Shown here: positions 43,308 to 52,264 of the stretch, piece after piece | Layout: every line of letters begins with the position of its first letter | Numbering within the stretch: the first letter of the stretch is position 1 | Origin: Syntrophomonadaceae bacterium | GTDB taxonomy: Bacteria; Bacillota; PH28-bin88 | Assembly (NCBI GenBank): GCA_018333865.1 | Contig: JAGXSE010000023.1 | Span: 62,001-126,000, forward strand | Length of the DNA stretch: 64,000 bases | Reading direction: 5' to 3' | The notes under the pieces: generated by a model | What the model saw: only the letters and a program-made list of their open reading frames with translations | Told to the model about the DNA's origin: nothing | The model's database searches: none | Program-made: the position numbers and the translations under genes

Positions 43308-43435
43308 ATTCGGGGACATTCCTGTCCCAAAAAAATAGCCCGGACTTCAGCAGGTGTGTCCCCATTCCTATATTCGGGGACATTCCTGTCCCAAAAAAAT
43401 AGCCCGGACTTCAGCAGGTGTGTCCCCATTCCTAT
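43308..43435. repeat. 64-bp tandem pair of GGGGACA-type REP repeats
   Basis: Two identical 64-base units (43308-43371, 43372-43435), each starting ATTCGGGGACATTCC and ending GTGTGTCCCCATTCCT. Each can fold on itself, and each matches the thiH-thiE repeat (34679-34740) in opposite orientation. They fill the gap upstream of the metA riboswitch. Confidence 0.88.
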
Positions 43436-43626
43436 AATACAGAAGAATACTTCAAGACAGGATAAATGTCAACGCTTTGGCGAAATCTTTTTGCAGCAGA
43501 GATCTTGGCATTAACAACTTAAATCGGGTTTTTTTAATTTTTTATCATTATACATGGCAGGAAATTAATTCTAAGTGTAAAACTAAATAGTAAAACCATT
43601 ATAGATATAAGAAGGAGAGGATTTGC

Positions 43627-44163
43627 ATGCCAGAATTGAAAGGATCGCGGACCGAAGCTAACCTGTGGCAGGCCTTTGCCGGTGAATCTCAGGCCAGAAA
43701 TAAGTACACCTATTTTGCATCCGTCGCTAAGAGTGAGGGGTTAGAGCAAATTGCCGCAATTTTTCTGGAAACAGCTGACCATGAAAAGGAGCATGCAAAA
43801 CGGGCCTTCAAATTCCTAAAGGCTTTGGGAAATACCGAGCAGAACTTGAAAATGGCCATTGAAGGAGAAAACTACGAGTGGACTTCCATGTACAAGGAAT
43901 TTGCAGCAGTTGCCAAGGAGGAAGGGTTTGAAGAATTGGCTGAATTCTTTCAAGAAGTGGGGGAAGTTGAAGAAGAGCACGAGAAAAGATACGCTGCCCT
44001 CTTAAAGAACCTCCAGTCCGGAAAGGTATTTGCCAAAGACCAGCCTGTCAAGTGGCAATGCCGCAACTGCGGCTATGTCCATAAAGGCCTGTCGGCACCC
44101 GAAATCTGTCCTGCCTGTGCCCATCCCCAGGCCCACTACCAGGTGCTGTGTGAAAACTATTAA
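43627..44163 (+). CDS. rbr: Rubrerythrin (second copy)
   Basis: 178 residues, AAGGAGAGG upstream. Diiron domain with [24 protein letters not shown] and VEEEHEKRY; the C-terminal rubredoxin domain has [11 protein letters not shown] and CPACAHP. It is a hydrogen peroxide reductase of the anaerobic cytosol. It differs clearly from the copy at 7.6 kb, so the two may act under different conditions. The Hrb-like electron carrier follows 75 bases downstream. Confidence 0.94.
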   Translation: MPELKGSRTEANLWQAFAGESQARNKYTYFASVAKSEGLEQIAAIFLETADHEKEHAKRAFKFLKALGNTEQNLKMAIEGENYEWTSMYKEFAAVAKEEGFEELAEFFQEVGEVEEEHEKRYAALLKNLQSGKVFAKDQPVKWQCRNCGYVHKGLSAPEICPACAHPQAHYQVLCENY

Positions 44164-44192
44164 TTAATGACATTATAAACATATCAATATTT

Positions 44193-44221
44193 TGCGGCAG
44201 AGGGGACTCTCCCCTGCCGCA
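44193..44221. terminator. Strong hairpin between rubrerythrin and Hrb-like gene
   Basis: TGCGGCAG (44193-44200) pairs with CTGCCGCA (44214-44221), extended inward by GGGG/CCCC past a bulged A. No T run follows (AGGGGGGTTA), so it may stabilise or process the mRNA rather than terminate fully. Confidence 0.5.
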
Positions 44222-44237
44222 GGGGGGTTAGAGTCAG

Positions 44238-44891
44238 ATGAAAAAATGGCGCTGCACCGTGTGCAACTATATTCACGAAGGCCCGAAGCCGCCGGAAGTC
44301 TGTCCGGTTTGCGGGGTGACCAGTGAATTTTTTGAGGAAGTCCAGGAGGAGGCATCTCCTGCCGGGGGAGCTGCTTCACCGCCGGTAGTACCGGTGGTGA
44401 CCCAGGCCGGCGGAAAAATCAAGGAAGCCCTGTTTAAACTTACCTATGGGCTTTATGTCGTTAGTTCCAAGGATGCCGAAAACAAGATTAACGGCCAGAT
44501 CTGCAATACGGTATTCCAGATTACCAGCGAGCCGCGCCGGATTGCCCTTGGCATTAACCGGAGCAACCACACCCACGGCTATATCTCGCAAACTGGGGCC
44601 TTGGCGGTTTCAGTCTTAGGCACTGCAAATATGGACATGGTCAAGCACTTTGGCTTTCAGTCCGGCAGGTCGGTGGATAAGTTTTCCGGCATAGAATACT
44701 CCCTATCCCCGGTAACCGGCTGTCCCATTTTAACCCAAGGCATTGCCTATCTGGACTGCCGGATAATACCGGAGTTTACTGCCAATCTGGGAACCCATAC
44801 CCTGTTTATAGCGGATATAATTGAAGGAAATATATTGGGGGAGAATAGCCCCCTGACTTATGACTATTACCGGACTAACCGGACCAGGTAA
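44238..44891 (+). CDS. hrb: Rubredoxin-flavin reductase fusion (Hrb-like)
   Basis: 217 residues. A short rubredoxin-type domain (1-36) with CTVCNYIHEG and CPVCGV is followed by a Pro/Ala linker and an FMN-binding flavin reductase domain (about 58-217; LTYGLYVVSSKD, NTVFQITSEPRRIALGINRSN in pieces, and SVLGT). In Moorella the protein of this build (high-molecular-weight rubredoxin) takes electrons from NADH and passes them to the flavodiiron protein FprA. An fprA gene is at 4981 here, so a partner is available although unlinked. Confidence 0.9.
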   Translation: MKKWRCTVCNYIHEGPKPPEVCPVCGVTSEFFEEVQEEASPAGGAASPPVVPVVTQAGGKIKEALFKLTYGLYVVSSKDAENKINGQICNTVFQITSEPRRIALGINRSNHTHGYISQTGALAVSVLGTANMDMVKHFGFQSGRSVDKFSGIEYSLSPVTGCPILTQGIAYLDCRIIPEFTANLGTHTLFIADIIEGNILGENSPLTYDYYRTNRTR

Positions 44892-44932
44892 CTAGGATGA
44901 AAATCTGGTAAACTGTCGAGGGGGAAGTGCCT

Positions 44933-46045
44933 ATGGGGCATCTGGCAATCTCCAAAAGCCATGTTTACAGGGCCCTGGCTGAAAGGCTGGAAAAGAACCC
45001 GGTCGGAGTGCTAATAAATGAAACTCTGATGGAGATTTTATACCGGCTATACACGGAAACAGAGGCTGAGATTGGGAGCAAGTTTCCTATTAGCTTTGCG
45101 CCTTTGGAGAAGATCGCCCAAATTACCGGTATGCCGGGCGAAATACTGGAACAGCACCTGGAGGATATGGCTCAAAAGGGCTTGATCATCGATACATTCA
45201 GGGACGGTAACCGTTACTACTTTCTTTCGCCAATGGCGATCGGCTTTATGGAATATACCTTTATGCGGGTAACAGACAAGGTCCCGATGCAGGAACTGGC
45301 AGAACTGTTTGAGGAATACCACCAGGCCCCAGGGGCTACTGAGGCTTTCTTCGGCGCAGAGACAAAATTATTTCACACCTGGCCTTACGAGAGCATGATT
45401 CCGGCAGATGTCGAAACTGAGGTCCTTAATTATGAAAAGGCTTCCGCCATGATCCGTGATGCCGGGGCTGGCGGCCTGAGCATGTGTTACTGCCGTCACC
45501 AGGCAGAGCACGTGGGAAAAAACTGTTCGGCGCCGATTAAGGATGTTTGCATGTCCTTGGGACGGGCGGCCGAATGGCTCATCCGGCGGAATTTTGCCCG
45601 GCCCGCGTCTGTTGACGAGCTGCTCCGGGTGCTGGACCAAACGGAAGAGCAGGGCTTGATGCACCTGGCGGATAATGTGCAAAATAACCCGGCCTACCTC
45701 TGCCATTGCTGCGGGTGTTGTTGCGGTGTTCTTCGGGCCATAAACAGGCACGGCATCAAGGGGGCCCATCCCAGCGGCTTTATGGCCGTAGTCGCTGAAG
45801 CAAAATGTACTGGCTGTGGAGCCTGTGTTAACCGTTGTCATGTGAAAGCCATCTTGCTGGCCGGGCGGGACAACCATACCTTTGCAGAGGTTGCCCGTGA
45901 TTTATGCCTTGGCTGTGGCGCCTGCATCCGGGCCTGCCCCCATGAGGCTTTGGGCTTTGTGCGGCGGGAAACCCTTTATGTTCCTCCAATAAATAAAAGG
46001 GAACAAATGCTGCAAATTGCAGTGCAAAACAATAAGCTTAGATAA
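44933..46045 (+). CDS. Winged-helix and 4Fe-4S dicluster protein of unknown function
   Basis: 370 residues from ATG 44933 (GAGGGGG eight bases upstream; GTG 44927 is less likely). The N-terminal 110 residues look like a winged-helix fold (EKIAQITGMPGEILEQHLEDM, in part). Then come two unusual cysteine clusters, MCYCRHQAEHVGKNC and CHCCGCCCG, and two classical 4Fe-4S motifs (CTGCGACVNRCH and CLGCGACIRACPHEA). Proteins of this build occur in anaerobes, without a known role; redox sensing or electron transfer is possible. Cytosolic. Confidence 0.75.
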   Translation: MGHLAISKSHVYRALAERLEKNPVGVLINETLMEILYRLYTETEAEIGSKFPISFAPLEKIAQITGMPGEILEQHLEDMAQKGLIIDTFRDGNRYYFLSPMAIGFMEYTFMRVTDKVPMQELAELFEEYHQAPGATEAFFGAETKLFHTWPYESMIPADVETEVLNYEKASAMIRDAGAGGLSMCYCRHQAEHVGKNCSAPIKDVCMSLGRAAEWLIRRNFARPASVDELLRVLDQTEEQGLMHLADNVQNNPAYLCHCCGCCCGVLRAINRHGIKGAHPSGFMAVVAEAKCTGCGACVNRCHVKAILLAGRDNHTFAEVARDLCLGCGACIRACPHEALGFVRRETLYVPPINKREQMLQIAVQNNKLR

Positions 46046-46074
46046 GCTACAAAGAAATATTGACAAAAAATATC

Positions 46075-46103
46075 GTGACATAAGGAAATGCTTATGCTAA
46101 TAT
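46075..46103 (+). promoter_or_regulatory. Predicted sigma-A promoter of the 46.3-kb membrane protein gene
   Basis: GTGACA (46075-46080) and TAATAT (46098-46103) with a 17-base spacer and a TGC in front of the -10. Transcription would begin near 46110. A TTGACA at 46060-46065 is also present but has no fitting -10. Confidence 0.5.
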
Positions 46104-46124
46104 CATGTGTATGGGCATGATTGG

Positions 46125-46166
46125 ATGAGGTGTTTTAACTTTCACTGCCTGATGTGCCTGTGCTAA
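46125..46166 (+). CDS. Possible cysteine-rich leader peptide
   Basis: A 13-codon frame MRCFNFHCLMCLC with four cysteines (three in the last six codons) ends three bases before a terminator hairpin and lies about 15 bases after a predicted transcription start. The layout is that of an attenuation leader responding to cysteine (charged tRNA-Cys). No good ribosome site is seen, so translation is uncertain. The frame could also begin at GTG 46107. Confidence 0.35.
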   Translation: MRCFNFHCLMCLC

Positions 46167-46168
46167 TT

Positions 46169-46193
46169 GGCTTGATAAATTCAAGCCTTTTTT
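46169..46193 (+). terminator. Attenuator-like terminator in the leader of the membrane protein gene
   Basis: GGCTTGA (46169-46175), loop TAAAT, TCAAGCC (46181-46187), T6. It lies about 60 bases after the predicted promoter and 100 bases before the coding start, so it must be read through or antiterminated. Confidence 0.8.
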
Positions 46194-46300
46194 GTGAATC
46201 TTTTTTCTATCGCCTACAAAACTGATCAGGTCAGATTTGTGAATAAGGGTACAATTTTACAGCCAAAATATTAATATGCTAGTTAAGGAGGAGGTAGAAT

Positions 46301-47845
46301 ATGGAACAGAGTATAGTTGACCAAATTGCCAAGCTGCAGATATTAAACCAATTCTGGTTAACGCTGTTTTTGCTGATTCCCGTTGTTTTGATTGCCAGAA
46401 CAGTTGTAGCTGGGACCCGCTATTCCCCTATTTTGATCATTGTCATCTTCGGCCTGACCATGGGACTTTTATTAAAGCAAACTGGGGTGGCCACCCCCGG
46501 CTTGACGGAATTCTTGCTGGTGGACCTGGTTGGCAAAGTAACCTTGATTGCCCTGATCGCCTCATTTTTTGCCGGGGGCCAGGAATTGAAAAAAATCCTT
46601 GCGGGCGAGAAGTTAGAAAGTGAAGATATGGTGATCCCGTCGCAAGAAGAAGTTATTTTGGGCACCAAACGGACTCAACTGGTTTTCCTGATCCGGACAG
46701 TCTTCATCCTTTTAGGTATTGAAGGAGCCAAACGGCTGATAGTTGGCCCTGGTGCGGGGGACCCGCTTGGTAAATATTATCCCCTGATCGCATATATCGG
46801 CCTGGTAGGCTCTATAATCCTGATCGACTATAAGGCGACAATAAAAAACAAGTCTATGTATATCCGCAAAGGTCTGGCGGAGATTGTTACTATTTTGGTG
46901 GTTTTGCTGATCTCTTACTATATTGCTTTGGCGGTAAAACCGGTTGTTTCTTTGCCCCAGATTTTCTTTGCCATGCTCATATCTTCCTCATTGGGGATGC
47001 TTCTTTCAAAGTGGCGGCTTGGACCTACCCTGAGAGCACTCCTGTTTGCCGGTATTCCGGTGGTATTGGCTGCCAACTTTATGATTGGGGGCTCCAGAAT
47101 TTTAGAGGCCTTTAAGCTGACCGGGATGACCTCGGTGATGGCCTTCGGCTTCTTTGGACAGATTTTCTGGATGTTCGGTGGTTTAACCCTCTTGATATTT
47201 TTTGGCCTGGCCAACCATGTGCGCAATCTGGCGCCGGGAATGGCAGGGTCTCTTTCCCACGCCGGCCTGACCGGGGCCTGCACAGCCGGTGACCTGGGCA
47301 AAGAAGCAACAGTAAGGGCGCCGATCATGATTAATATCCCCTTTTTCGGCCATATTTTTGTCTTCACCATCCTGGCTTTTAGCGCCCAGCAGGGTGTCTT
47401 GCTGTCCGGCTGGGCCATGCTGATTGTCGCTGTGGGTATTGCCCTGACCATATTTTCTTTGCGCACTTTAAGGGGAGCCAAGGGCCGGGAGGCTGCCGAG
47501 GTAAAAGGATTAATGCAGTTCTCCTTTGGCTGGCAGCTAGTGGCTGTCTTCGGCAGCTTTTTTCTCCTGCACCTTAGCGGCATGCCTTTATCCCATGCGG
47601 CGATGGCAACCTCTTCAGCCATATCCCACTTCGGCCTGTTTGCGGCCCTGCAAGGGGGCATGTTTGGTCCTCAGGCCGCAGACCTGATCCCCTTTATTTT
47701 TGCCATGCCTTTCCTGGTGCATCCCCTGGTTTTCGGGATGTTTGGCAAGGCCATGGAGAAAAACGGGGCAATGCCCGCCAAGGTTGTTTATTTTCTTGGC
47801 CTAATAGGTGTTGTTGGTGTGATATATGCTTTGACAATCGTCTAA
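46301..47845 (+). CDS. Polytopic membrane protein, probable transporter, family not recognised
   Basis: 514 residues with AAGGAGGAGG upstream and 12 to 14 hydrophobic segments. Conserved-looking features include GGSRILEAFKLTG, SLSHAGLTGACTAGDLGKEA and SHAAMATSSAISHFG in the second half; the two S-H-A segments could be related re-entrant loops. A charged cytosolic loop lies at about 95-125. It may be a secondary transporter. It is followed by a terminator and then by a sensor kinase, so it might import the compound sensed by that kinase; that is inference. Confidence 0.65.
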   Translation: MEQSIVDQIAKLQILNQFWLTLFLLIPVVLIARTVVAGTRYSPILIIVIFGLTMGLLLKQTGVATPGLTEFLLVDLVGKVTLIALIASFFAGGQELKKILAGEKLESEDMVIPSQEEVILGTKRTQLVFLIRTVFILLGIEGAKRLIVGPGAGDPLGKYYPLIAYIGLVGSIILIDYKATIKNKSMYIRKGLAEIVTILVVLLISYYIALAVKPVVSLPQIFFAMLISSSLGMLLSKWRLGPTLRALLFAGIPVVLAANFMIGGSRILEAFKLTGMTSVMAFGFFGQIFWMFGGLTLLIFFGLANHVRNLAPGMAGSLSHAGLTGACTAGDLGKEATVRAPIMINIPFFGHIFVFTILAFSAQQGVLLSGWAMLIVAVGIALTIFSLRTLRGAKGREAAEVKGLMQFSFGWQLVAVFGSFFLLHLSGMPLSHAAMATSSAISHFGLFAALQGGMFGPQAADLIPFIFAMPFLVHPLVFGMFGKAMEKNGAMPAKVVYFLGLIGVVGVIYALTIV

Positions 47846-47863
47846 TAGCAGAAGTCTTTTTTG

Positions 47864-47889
47864 GCCCCGGTCATTGCCGGGGCTTTTTT
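47864..47889 (+). terminator. Terminator after the membrane protein gene
   Basis: GCCCCGG (47864-47870), loop TCATTG, CCGGGGC (47877-47883), T6. Confidence 0.92.
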
Positions 47890-48008
47890 ATCGAAAAAAC
47901 AGGCAGGGAGCGTCGTTTTTTTACCGAATAGATTTTTCATTTGCAGATCAAGTTGCAGTTGCGCGGGCATTTGCTTAGGTGCAGCAGTATACGAGGGGGC
48001 TTAAATAT

Positions 48009-49607
48009 ATGGTAAGTGATATTCGCAGGCAAATAGAAAAAAAATTTGCCCTCAAGGTTATCGACGAGCAGCGTTACTCCTGGGGAGAAATATACTGGTT
48101 GCAACTAGATCCGGATTTGCGAAGAAAACAAGGTTCGGTTTCCATTGTAATAGTTTACCCGGGAAATGAACAAAAAATTCATACCCATCCAGGATATGAG
48201 GAAATAATTTTAGGATTGGAAGGAGAAACAATTCATAGTTGTAATGGACGTGAGATTGTTTTGTCTAAAGGCAAGGTTGGCTATATTTCCGCTGGCAGCC
48301 AGCATGCTATTATAAATTGTACTGGTAATCCGGCAAGGTTTATGAGTATTGTTTATCCAACTGTGCCGAATGCATTTAAGGAACCCCATGAAACTGTCGA
48401 TATCGATTTGGAGGAAATCACACACTTGGTAAATTTAGGGGCTATTGCTGAAAAGTTTGCTTTAAGTGTAGGATTAGGGGTTACTATAGTAAGTCATGAG
48501 GCTCGCATTCTGGCGGAACCAAAAAATCTCCCTCAGTTTTGCGGTTTTTGTATCCAACAAAAATGCGGCGACTGCATCCTGAGCATTGTTAATTGTAACA
48601 ATGAGGGAAAACAATTGGCTGTATTTCGCTGCAGATTTGGTATTTACTCTATCCAATCTCCAATAATCATAAACGAAAGACTTTTGGGGTACCTGGGATG
48701 CGGCTATGGACGCCTTGCGCTGCCCAAAGAGGAAGAAGAGCAAATGGTAAATTTATATTTTCCTTCGCGGGATACAGCTGTAATTCTAAAGTCCTATCTA
48801 GACCTGAAAATAATCAACCGAAATCACCTGCAGTCGGTAGCCGAAACTCTTTCTTTGGTTAGTGCCTCCCTGGTGCATTTGATTATTAATTCCGTCCGCG
48901 AGAATCAGATTAATATATATAAACTTAGTCTGGCAAAAGAAAAACACAGGCTGACGGAGCTTGAAAACTCCCTCAACTTAGCCAGATTAAATCTTTTAGA
49001 ATCTCAGGTTAATCCTCATTTTTTATTTAACACCCTGAATACAATAGTTCAATCATCTATTATGGAAGGAGCCACTACAGCCGCTAGCCTGACTTATGCC
49101 CTCTCCAATATATTAAGACGAAGTTTAAGCAGAGCCGATTCCTTAATTACCGTGGAAGAAGAACTTGTTTATATCAAGGATTATCTTCTGATCCAAAAAA
49201 CCAGGTTTTTTAACCGTTTTGAGGCTGAGATCAATGTGGCTCCTGAGATAATGCAAACTAAGATTCCTTTTATGATTTTGGTTGCACTTGTTGAAAATGC
49301 TATCGCCCACGGATTTAAAAATATCCGCTGGCAAGGCAAGCTGACAGTCAGTGGAAATATTGAAGGGTCATCTGTTGTACTAGAAGTAATTGATAACGGT
49401 TCAGGAATACCTATGCCAGTAATAGAGCAGCTTAAGTCTTTAAGGAAACCGGGCGTTAACGGTTTATATCAGGGAGGAATCGGGCTGAAAAATATTATGA
49501 AGAGACTAGATTATTACTACGGCGAAAAGCACTCTTTTACCATCGGGCCATTGGCTGATCATGGCACCAAAGCCACAATCAAATTGCCCTTTTTGGACAT
49601 TATTTAA
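48009..49607 (+). CDS. Soluble sensor histidine kinase: cupin, PocR and LytS-type kinase domains
   Basis: 532 residues from ATG 48009 (GAGGGGG eight bases upstream; GTG 47979 is less likely). No membrane segment. Residues about 45-120 form a cupin with IHTHPGYEE (His58, His60) and GSQHAI. Residues about 145-285 form a PocR ligand-binding domain with clustered cysteines FCGFC, KCGDC and FRCRFG. A coiled coil follows, then a LytS/YesM-type kinase with the phospho-accepting histidine in NPHFLFNTLN (His337) and an ATPase with ENAIAHGFKN and DNGSGIP. PocR senses 1,2-propanediol in enteric bacteria, so a small intracellular diol or hydroxy-acid is a likely signal. The response regulator follows. 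Confidence 0.88.
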   Translation: MVSDIRRQIEKKFALKVIDEQRYSWGEIYWLQLDPDLRRKQGSVSIVIVYPGNEQKIHTHPGYEEIILGLEGETIHSCNGREIVLSKGKVGYISAGSQHAIINCTGNPARFMSIVYPTVPNAFKEPHETVDIDLEEITHLVNLGAIAEKFALSVGLGVTIVSHEARILAEPKNLPQFCGFCIQQKCGDCILSIVNCNNEGKQLAVFRCRFGIYSIQSPIIINERLLGYLGCGYGRLALPKEEEEQMVNLYFPSRDTAVILKSYLDLKIINRNHLQSVAETLSLVSASLVHLIINSVRENQINIYKLSLAKEKHRLTELENSLNLARLNLLESQVNPHFLFNTLNTIVQSSIMEGATTAASLTYALSNILRRSLSRADSLITVEEELVYIKDYLLIQKTRFFNRFEAEINVAPEIMQTKIPFMILVALVENAIAHGFKNIRWQGKLTVSGNIEGSSVVLEVIDNGSGIPMPVIEQLKSLRKPGVNGLYQGGIGLKNIMKRLDYYYGEKHSFTIGPLADHGTKATIKLPFLDII

Positions 49608-49623
49608 CCGTGGAGGGTAAGTC

Positions 49624-51198
49624 ATGTATAAGTTAGTAATTGCCGATGATGAACCAGCTGCATTGCGGTTTATTCGCCATGTAATTACAGAGTACAAACT
49701 GCCTATTTTTATTTGTGGGGAGGCAGAAAACGGCGAACAGGCAGCAGAATTGGCATGCAAGCATAAGCCGGATTTTATCATTATGGATATCGCCATGCCT
49801 TTATTGGATGGCATAAAAGCGACAGAAATCATCAAAAAACAACATCCTGATATCAAAATCTATTTTTTAACCGCCTATGATCATTTTGAGTATGCCAAAA
49901 AAGCAGTTAAGCTGGATGTGGAAGACTATTTGCTTAAACCGGTTACTCCCCAGCAGTTAATATTTGCTCTTAAAAGCGGGATCGCTTCAGTATTGAGGAA
50001 ACGATTGGCGAAATATAAGTCGGACAAGTTTTATCACCAGGTTGAGGTGGCAAAGTTGACCTTCAGACGCCAGTTATTTTATATCCTAAACTCCGGCCAG
50101 GAATTGCCAGCCAAAGAACTGCGAATAGCACAACGGATATTTGGCTTAAACTTGCTTAAAGCTAACTCTGTTCTTTCTATTTCTATCTGGAATCAATCAA
50201 GGTGCAATAAAGAAGAAGACAATTTCCTGGAAACAATGCTCCGGGATTTGGACTTAAAATTTGGGTTTGGACTGTATGCTGAACGGATAAATAGCTCTGG
50301 AGCACTGTTTTGTTTAGAAAAGCCTGAAAAACTATTGCGGGAAGCCAGCGAAGCCATCACTGCCTGGTGTAAGCAATCAGATGTTAACTTTAGTGCCGGA
50401 GTAGCCCCAATTACGCAAGCTGGAAACTTTAAGGAAGCATATATCCAGGCCGAGCAAGCCTGCAAATCTGCATTGTTTTGGAGGGAAGAAGGGGTGTTCT
50501 TGCCAGGTACTTTTACTAGCATACCGCCTTATATTCCTAATGCTGCTGAAATCCAACAAAATATTCTCAAGGCGGTGTACTTGCGACAGCCTGAAAAAGC
50601 TTTGAGTATATTAAGAGAAACGCTTTCGATCATGAAAAATGGCCGTTATTCTTCTTATCAGGCTGTATTGTTCATTACCGATATCTTTGTTGCATTATTT
50701 AATGCTGTTTCAGGTTGTCCTATTCCTGTAAAAAAAGTTCTTGAATTGCGTAGCAATTTTGATGCAGATGTTGCTTTAATCAAAAACGTAATTGAGTTGG
50801 ACCAGGTGCTTACAAGGATGATTAAAGATATAACTGAGAGTTCTTTTCTTAAAATGGAAAGCGCAGCAGAAAAAGCAATTAAATTGTCTGTTCTATATAT
50901 TAATGAGAACTATCACTCAAAAATAACATTAAAACAAATGGCCGGCAAACTTTATCTTAATCCCTGCTATTTCAGTCGTATTTTTAAAAAATATGTGGGT
51001 GAAGGTTTTATTGCTTATCTGAACAGGGTAAGGTTAGAAAAGGCTGATGCATTGTTAGCAAGCGGCAAATATTCTGTCGCAGAAGTTTCCAAAATGGTGG
51101 GATTTCAAGATCCAGGATATTTTAGCGTTGTTTATAAAAAATGTCTGCAGGCGACCCCAGTCCAAACGATTCAAAATAAGACAGGTCAAAAATCTTAA
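49624..51198 (+). CDS. YesN-type response regulator (REC plus AraC)
   Basis: 524 residues, GTGGAGGG upstream. The N-terminal receiver domain has ADDEP, the phosphorylated aspartate in FIIMDIAMP and the lysine in YLLKPVTP. A long middle region (about 130-420) may bind dimer partners. The C-terminal AraC domain has two helix-turn-helix motifs (ITLKQMAGKLYLNPCYFSRIFKKY and SVAEVSKMVGFQDPGYFS, in part). It is the cognate regulator of the upstream kinase, with 16 bases between the genes, and is expected to switch on the PanB-IlvD-TRAP genes that follow. Confidence 0.9.
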   Translation: MYKLVIADDEPAALRFIRHVITEYKLPIFICGEAENGEQAAELACKHKPDFIIMDIAMPLLDGIKATEIIKKQHPDIKIYFLTAYDHFEYAKKAVKLDVEDYLLKPVTPQQLIFALKSGIASVLRKRLAKYKSDKFYHQVEVAKLTFRRQLFYILNSGQELPAKELRIAQRIFGLNLLKANSVLSISIWNQSRCNKEEDNFLETMLRDLDLKFGFGLYAERINSSGALFCLEKPEKLLREASEAITAWCKQSDVNFSAGVAPITQAGNFKEAYIQAEQACKSALFWREEGVFLPGTFTSIPPYIPNAAEIQQNILKAVYLRQPEKALSILRETLSIMKNGRYSSYQAVLFITDIFVALFNAVSGCPIPVKKVLELRSNFDADVALIKNVIELDQVLTRMIKDITESSFLKMESAAEKAIKLSVLYINENYHSKITLKQMAGKLYLNPCYFSRIFKKYVGEGFIAYLNRVRLEKADALLASGKYSVAEVSKMVGFQDPGYFSVVYKKCLQATPVQTIQNKTGQKS

Positions 51199-51359
51199 TA
51201 TCTAAGTCAATTATTTTTAGAGGAAGCCAAATTTCAGTGTTTAATTAATATTTAGAAAGTCATAAAGATTTTTTTCGTAAGCGGAAAATATTGTTGGCCC
51301 AGCGCGTCTTTTTCAGATCCACAGTTAATTCATTAATTGTTGAGAGAAAGGTGGTTTAT

Positions 51360-52193
51360 TTGACAAAACAAAAGATCGCAATTCCACAGCTGCGCAAATT
51401 AAAAGAGCAGGGCAAAAAGTTTACCATGATTACCGCCTATGATTATCCCATGGCTAGCTTAATCGATCGTTCAAATTCGGAAATGATCCTGATCGGAGAT
51501 TCCCTGGGGATGGTAGTACTTGGTTATGATTCCACTGTCCCGGTAAATATGGAAGATGTAATTTATCATCTTCGGGCAGTCCACAGAGCTGCCCGCAGCA
51601 CTTTGCTGGTTGCGGATATGCCTTTCGGCTCTTATAATTCATCAGTTGAAGACGCGATAAAAAACGCTACCAGGCTATTAAAAGAAGGGGCCGATTGCGT
51701 AAAGCTGGAAGGCGGCCTGAATGTTGTTGATAAAATAAAAGGAATTGTAGGTGCCGGCATTCCGGTCATGGGCCATATCGGGCTGACGCCCCAAACTGTT
51801 TCAATGCTTGGGGGCTTTAAGGTTCAGGGCAAAGACCATGAGGCAGCCAAGCAATTGCTAACAGACGCAAAGGAATTGGAAAAGGCGGGGGCCTTTGCTG
51901 TATTGCTGGAATGTGTGCCGAGCCCACTGGCTAAGATTATTACTGAAAGCCTGAAAGTGCCGACAGTCGGGACAGGAGCTGGTCCCCACGTAGACGGGCA
52001 TTGTCTCAATGCTTATGACTTGTTAGGAATTTTTGAAAAGTTTAAACCTAAGTTTGTGAAGCAGTATTCTAACCTGGCCGGAGAAATGATTAATGTTTTT
52101 AATACCTTCCATAATGAGATTGAGTCCGGTGTTTTCCCCCAGCCAGAACATTGTTTTGGTATGGATGAAGAAGACCTGAAGCGCCTGTATTAG
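51360..52193 (+). CDS. PanB-like ketopantoate hydroxymethyltransferase paralog
   Basis: 277 residues from TTG 51360 (GAGAGAAAGGTGG upstream; GTG 51351 is an alternative). The catalytic residues of PanB are kept: GDSLGM, VADMPFGSY, VKLEGG and LLECVP. The C-terminal signature usually reading G-I-G-A-G-x3-D-G-Q-V-L-V-x-H-D is changed to GTGAGPHVDGHCLNAYD. PanB moves a hydroxymethyl group between methylene-tetrahydrofolate and 2-oxoisovalerate. No panC or panD is next to it; instead it is followed by a dehydratase and a TRAP transporter, so a catabolic or modified reaction is possible. Confidence 0.8.
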   Translation: MTKQKIAIPQLRKLKEQGKKFTMITAYDYPMASLIDRSNSEMILIGDSLGMVVLGYDSTVPVNMEDVIYHLRAVHRAARSTLLVADMPFGSYNSSVEDAIKNATRLLKEGADCVKLEGGLNVVDKIKGIVGAGIPVMGHIGLTPQTVSMLGGFKVQGKDHEAAKQLLTDAKELEKAGAFAVLLECVPSPLAKIITESLKVPTVGTGAGPHVDGHCLNAYDLLGIFEKFKPKFVKQYSNLAGEMINVFNTFHNEIESGVFPQPEHCFGMDEEDLKRLY

Positions 52194-52264
52194 TTATGCA
52201 GCTAAACTGTCAGATTTGCGACGTCTTGTTTTGAGTTATACTGGTTAATAGTGGAGGGAGAAGT

